DNA from: Thermogemmatispora sp042408965
Lineage (GTDB): Bacteria > Chloroflexota > Ktedonobacteria > Ktedonobacterales > Ktedonobacteraceae
DNA length: 64,000 bases
NCBI GenBank assembly: GCA_042408965.1
Contig: JBHOQN010000072.1
Coordinates: forward strand, 1 to 64,000
Reading direction: 5' to 3'
The position numbers and the translations under genes are program-made. A model generated the notes under the pieces. It was not told the DNA's origin. It was given only the letters and a program-made list of their open reading frames with translations, and did no database searches. How positions within the stretch are numbered: position 1 is the stretch's first letter; every line of letters begins with the position of its first letter. Shown here in pieces: positions 17,588 through 24,780 of the stretch.

Positions 17588-18769
17588 CTAGACGATGCCC
17601 CGCTCCCTCAAAGCGGCGATCTGGTCCTGCGAGTAGCCGAGGGCCCCGAGAATCTCCTCGCTGTGCTCCCCGAGCTGCGGCGGCGGGTAGCGCTGCTCGT
17701 CCTCGACCCCGGAGAGGCGGGGGAAGGTGCGCAAGGTACCAAGGGCGGCACCGGCGACCTCGCTCATGAGCGACACCTGGCGCGCCCGCGCATGCACATC
17801 GTTCAAGGCCTCCTCAACGCTGTAGACGGGGCCGACGCAGGCATCGAGATCCGCCAGCTCCGCGAGCCACTCGTCGCGCGTCTTCGTCTTAAAGAGCGCC
17901 CGCAGGATATCCATCGCCTGTTTGCGCTCCAGGGGCCCGACCGGCATATGAAAGGGGAGCAGCTCCAGATGACCCACGCGCGTACAGAAGGCATGCCAGA
18001 ATTTCGGCTCAAGGGCTGCCAGGGTGACATAGCCACCATCGCGGGTCTCATAGATATTGTAACAGGGCAGGCCGCCATCGAGAGCAGACTGGCCGGGCGC
18101 AGGAGCCTGGCCGCTGGTAAGATAGCTGCTGATCGCCAGGGGCAGCAGCGCCATGACGCCCTCGGTCATGGAGACATCGATCAGGCGGCCCTCTCCGGTG
18201 CGCTCGCGCCCCACGAGGGCGGTCAGGATGCCGATCACGGCCATGAAGCTGCCGCCGGCCAGATCTCCCAACTGGGTCGGAGGCATGGCGGGCGCGCCGT
18301 CAGCGCCGCGATTGTAGTGGAGCAGACCCGCATAGCCCGCGTAGTTGAGGTCGTGCCCGGCGCGCTGGCTGTAGGGACCATCCTGGCCGTAGCCGCTGAT
18401 GGCGCAATAAATCAGGCCCGGCTGCTCACCGCGCAGCCGCTCATAGCCAAGGCCCAGACGCTCCATGACGCCGGGGCGGAAGCTCTCAAGCAGGACGTCG
18501 GCCTCGCGCACCAGACGCAGGAAGATCGCGCGCCCTTCCTCCGTCTTCAGATTCAGCGTCAGACTGCGCTTGTTGCGATTGATCGCCAGAAAGCCCTGCC
18601 CCATGCCACCGGGGCCATGAGGCGGCATGGAGCGTCCGTAGTCTCCGCTGCCCGGCTCTTCGACCTTAATGACATCGGCGCCGAAGTCGGCCAGCATCTG
18701 AGACGCATAGGCTCCTGGTAGCAGACGTGAGAGGTCCAGAATATGGATGCCGCTGAGAGGCTGGGTCAT
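17588..18769 (-). CDS. CaiB/BaiF-type CoA-transferase (393 aa)
   Basis: A family III CoA-transferase or racemase. The N-terminal signature LSGIHILDLSRLLPGAYASQMLADFGADVIKVEEP is present as a whole (residues about 5-40), then RSLTLNLKTEEGR and LIDVSMTEG, whose Asp is the expected CoA-ester nucleophile. The family moves CoA between carboxylates or epimerises acyl-CoAs. The start is the ATG with AAGGAG 6 nt upstream; an earlier ATG 29 codons back lacks such a site and the family begins here. It leads a probable two-gene operon with the aminotransferase. Confidence 0.9.
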   Translation of the reverse strand: MTQPLSGIHILDLSRLLPGAYASQMLADFGADVIKVEEPGSGDYGRSMPPHGPGGMGQGFLAINRNKRSLTLNLKTEEGRAIFLRLVREADVLLESFRPGVMERLGLGYERLRGEQPGLIYCAISGYGQDGPYSQRAGHDLNYAGYAGLLHYNRGADGAPAMPPTQLGDLAGGSFMAVIGILTALVGRERTGEGRLIDVSMTEGVMALLPLAISSYLTSGQAPAPGQSALDGGLPCYNIYETRDGGYVTLAALEPKFWHAFCTRVGHLELLPFHMPVGPLERKQAMDILRALFKTKTRDEWLAELADLDACVGPVYSVEEALNDVHARARQVSLMSEVAGAALGTLRTFPRLSGVEDEQRYPPPQLGEHSEEILGALGYSQDQIAALRERGIV

Positions 18770-18961
18770 GCTCGTCTCCTTCTGCATATGGGGAACGGTT
18801 GAAAGGCCGCCGCCTGGATGTACTGCCAGAGTAGCAGGACCGGCCGGGCTTGTCAATCCTGGACCTGGCCTCTCCTGAAGGGGCTATCTTGCGTACACAG
18901 ATGCAGGCTTCATGATACAATGCCCACAGCGATACTATATGAATGAGGAGCAGCGTAGCAG

Positions 18962-19963
18962 ATGACTATTGCGATTGTTGTTCACGGAGGAGCCGGCGCC
19001 ATCCCCGATGAGCGCACGGAGATCGCTCAGGCCGGCTGCCGCGAGGCCGCGCTTCTGGGGTGGCGCGTGCTAGAGCAAGGAGGCTCGGCTCTGGATGCCG
19101 TTGAGATCGCCGTACGTGCGCTGGAGGACAATCCCGCCTACAATGCCGGCACGGGCGCAACGCTGACGTTGGATGGCCGTATTGAACTTGACGCTGGCAT
19201 TATGGAGGGCCGCACACTGCAGGCGGGCGCGGTGGCAGCGGTAGAATGCATCAAAAATCCGATCTCGCTGGCGCGGCGCGTGCTGGAGAGTCCGCATGTG
19301 CTGCTGATGGGTCAGGGCGCCCAGCAGTTCGCCCTGGAGCAGGGCCTGAGCCTCTGCCGCATGGAGGATCTGTTGACAGAGGAGCGCTACCTGCGCTGGC
19401 GGGAGGCACAGCACTTTGTGCACAGCTCCGAGGAGGAGGAAGAGCCAGTCTTCTATCGGTTGGAGGTGGCCACGACGGTCTTCGCCGCCGAGGAGGGGGA
19501 GCCGACCTACTATCGCCGTCAGGTAGGGGTGACCAGTGGGCATGGCCAGGCCGAGGAGCGACATGGGACGGTGGGGGCTGTGGCTCTGGATGAGTCGGGG
19601 CTGCTGGCTGCGGCGACCTCGACGGGGGGAATCTTTCAGAAGTATCCGGGGCGCGTTGGTGACACTCCTCTGGTGGGCTGTGGCTTCTACGCTGACGAGC
19701 GGGCGGCGGTCTCGTGCACCGGGCAGGGAGAGGACTTCATTCGCCTCTTGCTGGCGCGGCGCGCCGCCGACTTCGTCGCCCAGGGAGCCAGCGCAGCCAC
19801 GGCGGCTCAGGCTGCCATCGAGGTGCTCAGCAGTAAAGCCACAGGCACGGGCGGATTGATTGTGGTAGATCACCTGGGCAACGTGGGCTTCGCGCATAAC
19901 AGCCCGCAGATGGTCTACGCCTACCTTCACTCCGGCCTCGCTCAACCCGTCTCCGGTGTCTGA
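18962..19963 (+). CDS. Isoaspartyl peptidase / type-2 asparaginase (333 aa)
   Basis: An N-terminal-nucleophile hydrolase that cleaves itself and then hydrolyses asparagine or beta-aspartyl dipeptides. The start IVVHGGAGAIPDE and NAGTGATLTLDGRIELDA are typical. The autocleavage site is HG-TVGAVALD, making Thr203 the catalytic nucleophile, and GGIFQKYPGRVGDTPLVGCGFYA lines the active site. The segment of about 155-198 just before the nucleophile is long and acidic (SSEEEEEP, EEGEP). AGGAG-like sequence precedes the ATG. It is a single gene, divergent from the CoA-transferase. Confidence 0.93.
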   Translation: MTIAIVVHGGAGAIPDERTEIAQAGCREAALLGWRVLEQGGSALDAVEIAVRALEDNPAYNAGTGATLTLDGRIELDAGIMEGRTLQAGAVAAVECIKNPISLARRVLESPHVLLMGQGAQQFALEQGLSLCRMEDLLTEERYLRWREAQHFVHSSEEEEEPVFYRLEVATTVFAAEEGEPTYYRRQVGVTSGHGQAEERHGTVGAVALDESGLLAAATSTGGIFQKYPGRVGDTPLVGCGFYADERAAVSCTGQGEDFIRLLLARRAADFVAQGASAATAAQAAIEVLSSKATGTGGLIVVDHLGNVGFAHNSPQMVYAYLHSGLAQPVSGV

Positions 19964-20059
19964 TCCCGCCACTGCGAGCGCTAGGCGTGGCAGGCCTGCT
20001 TCTTACTGCCCTGGCTGGCAGGCCGACTGGCTGCCCCCTCGCCCTCGCCGGCTGCTCAC

Positions 20060-21259
20060 TCAGTGGATCAGCAAGGTACTGAGAAAGAAGCCGAGAGCGA
20101 AAAAGAGGCCGAAGATCACCAGGCCACAGACCAGTAAGAGCAGGAAGGGTGTCTGCTGCGCAGAGGAGTCGGGCATGACCCTGGGCGCGACGAGGGCGGC
20201 CGGGGCAGCGGATGCGGGCTGACGGGCAGCGGCGATTTTGAGCGAGGCATCAGCCACGGTAGGCGCGGCGGGTGCGGCTTCGAGCAGGGGTCCCGCTCCC
20301 GGCGTCACGCCGCCCACAACGAAGGAGGAGAGGCGGCGTCCACCCTCACCCGTGGGAAGAGCCGTCACCGGCTGGCCATCGGTCTCGGGCAGGAGCGGCG
20401 TCGGCGTGAACGAGCGCGCCCGCAGGGCCTCCTCAGCCTGGTACGTGGGGCCACCAACCGCGATGGGCACGGCCGGCTCCAGCACCTCACTCAAGGCCTT
20501 CAGCTCCGCATAGAGGACTTCAGGTCTACTGATGTGCTGCGGATGGTCGCGCATCACAGCCCTGGCGACCAGCTCACAGAGCTCGGGTGGCACATTGCGC
20601 ATGAAGTGCAGGCGCCCATCGGGAGGCGGCTCAACGCTGGTGGCGCTGGCAGAGCGGCTGGCCAGCAACTGGTAGAGCAGGAGGCCAACGGCGCGGGTAT
20701 CGTCATCACGCCGTCCCTCGCTGGCCTGTCCCCAGGGCAGCTCCTGATCAGAGACGACAATGCCGGCGCCACCTACAACGCTCCAGGCACTGAAATAGGC
20801 TATGTCGCTCGGCATGGCGAAGTCGTTGACGCGCACGAAGCCCTGTCTGTCGCGCAGCACGGCGGCTGGCGTGAGATCGCCATGACAGACACGGCGCGAG
20901 CCGCTGCAGGCATAGGCCAGCGCCTGCGTGAGCTGGCAGCCGAAATCCACGATCTCGTAGGGAGTCAGCTGCCTCGCCAGCAGGGTAGCGAAATCCTCAC
21001 CGTCGACGTACTCCTGCACCACATAGAGCTGGTCGCCCTCACTGAAAATGTCGTAGAGGCCCACAATGTTGGGATGGGACAACTGGGCGGTCAGGCGCAG
21101 GGCAGCGCGGTAGAGGGACACGCTCGCCGCGGGCACGGCTTTGACAGCGACAGCCCGTTGTAACACCTGGTCGACCCCCTGATAGACGGCACAGTGAGGC
21201 CCCTGCTGAATCAAGCGTCGCAGCAGGTAGCGTCTATAAATGACCCGGCCTGTTTCCAC
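20060..21259 (-). CDS. Degenerate Ser/Thr protein kinase with C-terminal membrane helix (399 aa)
   Basis: The N-terminal 260 residues have a Hanks-kinase fold. The AVAVKAV lysine is present, but the glycine loop is lost (LIQQGPHCAVYQG). The catalytic loop reads CHGDLTPAAVL, with Arg of HRD and the metal-binding Asn replaced, and the DFG motif reads NDFAMP. The rest is a Pro/Ala-rich linker and one membrane helix close to the C terminus (LLLLVCGLVIFGLFFALGFFL). It is probably a pseudokinase or a weak kinase. It starts 25 bp after the ROK gene and is likely in its operon. Confidence 0.82.
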   Translation of the reverse strand: METGRVIYRRYLLRRLIQQGPHCAVYQGVDQVLQRAVAVKAVPAASVSLYRAALRLTAQLSHPNIVGLYDIFSEGDQLYVVQEYVDGEDFATLLARQLTPYEIVDFGCQLTQALAYACSGSRRVCHGDLTPAAVLRDRQGFVRVNDFAMPSDIAYFSAWSVVGGAGIVVSDQELPWGQASEGRRDDDTRAVGLLLYQLLASRSASATSVEPPPDGRLHFMRNVPPELCELVARAVMRDHPQHISRPEVLYAELKALSEVLEPAVPIAVGGPTYQAEEALRARSFTPTPLLPETDGQPVTALPTGEGGRRLSSFVVGGVTPGAGPLLEAAPAAPTVADASLKIAAARQPASAAPAALVAPRVMPDSSAQQTPFLLLLVCGLVIFGLFFALGFFLSTLLIH

Positions 21260-21284
21260 AATCGATGCCTCTTTATCGATTCAA

Positions 21285-22313
21285 TTAAATATCCTGCAGC
21301 GCCAGCGTCACAGCGCCCACAAGGTTCGCCTGGGGGCCAAGCTTGCCCTGAACGATCTGCAGATGCTGGCTGGCCACCGGCAGGCAAAGCTCACGAACTC
21401 GCGTCCTCAGAGGGGCGATGAGGGCATCGCCCACAAGAGCAACCGGTCCGCCTACAATAATCATACCGGGATTCACCAGGTGAACAATATTTGCCAGGGC
21501 AATCCCCAGGCAGGTCAGAACCTCGTCAATCACAGCGCGAGCCACGGTATCGCCCTCAGCGGCCAGTTGAAAGATCTGCGCGACCGTGATGCGCTCGGCA
21601 CGGCCGTCGGTGATGCGCTGAATGGCCGCCTCTGTCGCGGCGTGCTCGATCGAGCGCCCGATCATGGCGCGCACGATGGCCTGCGCCGAGGCAATGGCCT
21701 CCAGATGGCCGTAGCCGCCGCAGGAGCACCTGGGGCCGTCGCGCATCACCAGCAGGTGGCCGATCTCTCCGGCCGTCGAGGTCACGCCGTGATAGATACG
21801 GCCGTTGACGACCAGACCACCGCCAATGCCGCGCCCCAGGCCGACATAGAGTGCGACGCGCTCGCCAACTCCGGCGCCGTAGAGCACCTCGGCCAGCGCT
21901 GCCGCGTTCGCATTGTTGTCGATGATACAGGGAATGTTGAGATGATCTGCGAGATAGTCCTGGAGCGGAAAATTATCCCAGCCGTGGGCATGATAGAGGG
22001 TACGTACCACGCCTTGCGAAGCGTCGACCGGCCCTCCGACGGCAACCCCCACCCGCAGAACGCGCCCTCCGTGCAGGCGCTCGGGCGACATGACCTCGGC
22101 GAGCATCTCATCGAGCAGCCGCAGCAGCGTGGCCGTATCAGGGATATACTCCAGAGGACGACGTACCTGATGCAGTACGTTCCCGTCCAGATCGGCCAGC
22201 GCGACCGACTGGCGCGTCCCACTGCCACTGATCTCGATGCCCACCACATACCCTTGCGTTGCCAGCAGCTTCCCGGTCGTTCGCTGCGTCTGGCTATTTA
22301 GCTGTGCAGACAC
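21285..22313 (-). CDS. ROK-family sugar kinase or regulator (342 aa)
   Basis: A glucokinase-like ROK protein. The N terminus GYVVGIEISGSGTRQSVALADLDG is the phosphate-1 region, IIDNNANAAALAE carries the catalytic Asp, and GLGRGIGGGLVVNG follows. The zinc site is altered: CSCGGYGHLEAIAS has His where the family usually has the third Cys. There is no N-terminal HTH, so a kinase is more likely than a repressor. The GTG start is chosen 8 nt after AAGGGAG. It is the first gene of a probable operon with the degenerate kinase. Confidence 0.85.
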   Translation of the reverse strand: MSAQLNSQTQRTTGKLLATQGYVVGIEISGSGTRQSVALADLDGNVLHQVRRPLEYIPDTATLLRLLDEMLAEVMSPERLHGGRVLRVGVAVGGPVDASQGVVRTLYHAHGWDNFPLQDYLADHLNIPCIIDNNANAAALAEVLYGAGVGERVALYVGLGRGIGGGLVVNGRIYHGVTSTAGEIGHLLVMRDGPRCSCGGYGHLEAIASAQAIVRAMIGRSIEHAATEAAIQRITDGRAERITVAQIFQLAAEGDTVARAVIDEVLTCLGIALANIVHLVNPGMIIVGGPVALVGDALIAPLRTRVRELCLPVASQHLQIVQGKLGPQANLVGAVTLALQDI

Positions 22314-22467
22314 GATCACGTCTCCCTTTCAATGTACAGAACAGGCACCGCTCCCCCGCGCCTCCTGATGAGCCGCTCAGCAGGCACCTCCTGGCTTCGG
22401 CTCTGGCTCGATCAGGGACACTGGCTGTTTGCTACAGGCAACATCATGTGAACGAGACAGCGGCTTC

Positions 22468-22496
22468 AGTATATCATACGAAACTCCTGACGCAAA
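22468..22496 (-). promoter_or_regulatory. Promoter of ROK operon, extended -10
   Basis: On the minus strand, TTTGCG, 17 bp, TATACT preceded by TGA. It lies about 150 bp before the ROK start. Confidence 0.45.
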
Positions 22497-22574
22497 GTAC
22501 GTTAGGATGCCTGTCTCAGTCGGCGGGAGGCCGTTCCACGCGCTCGCGGCCGACGGGCGGCGGATGCAGGGCGC

Positions 22575-22603
22575 TTGCATTTCTGTGTGCGGGGCACTAC
22601 AAT
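22575..22603 (+). promoter_or_regulatory. Promoter of the two-helix membrane protein gene
   Basis: TTGCAT, 17 bp, TACAAT, ending 45 bp before the ATG. Confidence 0.6.
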
Positions 22604-22648
22604 GGTGCCCAGAACAGACTATGCTCAGGACAGGAGAGGCTGGGGGTT

Positions 22649-23146
22649 ATGGCGTCTTCTCCTACAACCGAGAGCCGCGTCTTCAGTGGCCGCGGCCTCA
22701 GCCCTTTGAAGCGCAACGTGACGATCGTGGGTCTGCTGGCCCTGACGGGCGCGGTGCTGGTGATCGCTCTCCATGAGGGCGCTTCGGTGATCGGCAGCAC
22801 GATCGCGGCGCTGCTCTTTATCGCTGGCTTCGTCTACTATCTGCGCATCATTGCCCCGGTCCCCTTTACGATCACGCTGGAGCCGGAGCTGATCGTGAAG
22901 CGCGATCAGCATGGCGAGGAGATCAGTGTGCGCTGGGAGGACCTGACACGTATCAAGGAGGAGTTTTTCCCCAACGGTAAGCGCATCAGTGTCGCGATCT
23001 ATCGCAACACAACGACGCCTGAGCAGAAGGCGCGTGCCTGGGTGGTCTACCGCGACGACGTCGACGACCTGGATGCGCTGACTGAGGCGCTCAAGAGCCG
23101 CAAACCGGCGGGCTGCGCCTGGGAGAGCGAAACGGTCCATGAGTAG
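22649..23146 (+). CDS. Two-helix membrane protein with a PH-like cytoplasmic part (165 aa)
   Basis: Two adjacent membrane helices (VTIVGLLALTGAVLVIAL and STIAALLFIAGFVYYL) are followed by a beta-rich region (FTITLEPELIVKRD, SVRWEDLTRIKEEFFPNGKR) and a final helix (DDLDALTEALKSR). This layout is like small bacterial PH-domain membrane proteins, but the assignment is by pattern only. The ATG with GGGGG just upstream fits the promoter placement. An open frame extends far upstream but crosses the promoter and is not supported. The function is unknown. Confidence 0.7.
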   Translation: MASSPTTESRVFSGRGLSPLKRNVTIVGLLALTGAVLVIALHEGASVIGSTIAALLFIAGFVYYLRIIAPVPFTITLEPELIVKRDQHGEEISVRWEDLTRIKEEFFPNGKRISVAIYRNTTTPEQKARAWVVYRDDVDDLDALTEALKSRKPAGCAWESETVHE

Positions 23147-23253
23147 ATGGGCGGCCTCCAGTCAGTGGAACGCTGCTCTCCTCCTTCGGGGAGACGCTGA
23201 AGCGGCTCCCGCTCTCTGCTATCTCCGATGCGGCCCGCCCAGACCTGGCAGGT

Positions 23254-24513
23254 CTAGAGGCTGATCACCTTGAAGCTGGTGATGATGAGCTGACAGCCAT
23301 ATGAGGCCAGACCAACCTGGCTGGTGTCGAGATAGCGATTGTCAATGACTGAGAGCTCCTCACCTCCATCGACCAGAATCTTGATGCTATTGCCCTTGAC
23401 CTCTACCCGGTAGGTGTGAAACCCGCTGCCGGGATTGAAGGGAGCGTGAGCGATCACCTTGTCGCTGCCCAGACTGTTCACGGCGATCACCGTCTGCGAG
23501 GTACTGCTGACGCAACCCGAGTCAATGGCGGCGATGTAGCCCTGCCACTGGCTCTGGGTGGGATCACCACGCACCGTGATGGCAAAGCAGTTCTGACTCT
23601 GATTGTTGAAGGAGACGATCTGAATGCGCGCCTCAACGGCGTAGTCGCTGATGCCGTCGAGCTGGCAGGGGGCTACAATGGTTGGCTGCAGCGACATGTC
23701 TTGATTTGTGCCGTCGTTGAGCAGGGTGCCATTGAGGATCTTCCAGTCGGGCGGGCCTGACCAGCCGTTCCAGCCGTGGCTGGCATCGGCCTGACAGAGG
23801 GTGACGCCGGGCGCCGGCAAGCTGGTAGGGGAGGGACTGGGTGCGACAGTCTGGCTGGCGACGGCGGGGGCGGTGGCCGTGCTGATGCTGCTCGGCGTGG
23901 TGTTGGAGACGGGGGCGGTGGTCCCCTGGTTCGCGCTGGTCTGGCTGCTGCTGGAGGTGGAGGTGTTCGGGCTGCTCCCCGGCTTGAAGACGACGAAGAT
24001 GAGGGAGGCCACAACGACGAGAATGAGCACCAGGGCCACGACCGTGTAGAGCAGCATGCCTGGCCTGCGACGGGGCCTGGCTGCAGAAGGGGACGGCGTC
24101 GCCGATGAGCCGGCCGGCGGGGTCGCTGATGAGCTGGCTGGCGGCGGGGTCGCTGAGGGGCCGGCTGGCGGCGGGGTCGCTGAGGGGCCGGCTGGCAGCG
24201 GCGCTGAGGGGCCGGCTGGCGGCGGCGCTGAGGAGGGCACAGGAGGCAGGTAGATGGGTCCCTGCTGTGGCGGGGCTGCGAAGGGCGGCGGGGGAGGTGG
24301 CGGAATGATGCTGCTGCGCTGGGAAGGCATCAGCGGCGTTTGAGGTCCATGATCTATCTCGGTCGATACATCAAGCAGAGCTGAGGGACCGATGCTCTCG
24401 ACCAGCTGCCGATCGTAGAGTGAGCACGAGGGGTTGGGACAGGCACTATTGGCCAGCAGTCGGCTACCGCACTGACCGCAGAACAGGGGATGATCAACGC
24501 CACTGTAAGACAT
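23254..24513 (-). CDS. Zinc-ribbon membrane protein with laminin-G-like C-terminal domain (419 aa)
   Basis: An N-terminal zinc ribbon (CGQCG, then CPNPSC) is followed by a long low-complexity segment built on nine-residue Pro/Ala/Gly/Ser units and one membrane helix (LLYTVVALVLILVVVASLIFVV). A Ser/Thr linker then leads to a C-terminal beta-sandwich of about 190 residues (DGISDYAVEARIQIV, GFHTYRVEVKGNSIKILVDG, VGLASYGCQLIITSFKV), similar to concanavalin-like carbohydrate-binding domains. The C-terminal domain is probably outside the cell. AAGGAGG lies just before the ATG. The ligand is unknown. Confidence 0.8.
   Translation of the reverse strand: MSYSGVDHPLFCGQCGSRLLANSACPNPSCSLYDRQLVESIGPSALLDVSTEIDHGPQTPLMPSQRSSIIPPPPPPPFAAPPQQGPIYLPPVPSSAPPPAGPSAPLPAGPSATPPPAGPSATPPPASSSATPPAGSSATPSPSAARPRRRPGMLLYTVVALVLILVVVASLIFVVFKPGSSPNTSTSSSSQTSANQGTTAPVSNTTPSSISTATAPAVASQTVAPSPSPTSLPAPGVTLCQADASHGWNGWSGPPDWKILNGTLLNDGTNQDMSLQPTIVAPCQLDGISDYAVEARIQIVSFNNQSQNCFAITVRGDPTQSQWQGYIAAIDSGCVSSTSQTVIAVNSLGSDKVIAHAPFNPGSGFHTYRVEVKGNSIKILVDGGEELSVIDNRYLDTSQVGLASYGCQLIITSFKVISL
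24094..24240 (-). repeat. 27-bp tandem repeats inside the zinc-ribbon protein gene
   Basis: About five imperfect 27-bp units, each encoding a nine-residue P-A-G-P-S-A-T-P-P type block. The repeated GGTCGCTGA starts at 24121, 24148 and 24175. The copy number could vary between strains. Confidence 0.75.
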
Positions 24514-24780
24514 AGACACCCTCCTTAAGGACTGCTTCGCTCCAGGCACAGAAAAACTGTGCAGATGCTTTATCTTAGCGACCCGTCGGGCTGGCTGTCA
24601 AGTAGCGGGTCACTCCTCTATCGCCGCTCATTGCTGCATGCTCGCTGCGCTGATGGCCGGCTGATGGCCGGCTGACGGCCGGGCGACTGGTCTTCAGGAC
24701 AGGTCAGCGTCAAGCTGCCGGATAGTATAATAGAGATAGCTCCTGCGTACTCAAGAAGGGGAGTAAAGGCGGTCTTCTGT

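Noticed and set aside
17129..18721. A 530-codon frame across the aminotransferase and CoA-transferase genes
   Set aside because: It is antisense to two well-supported genes and has no ribosome site or recognised motif.
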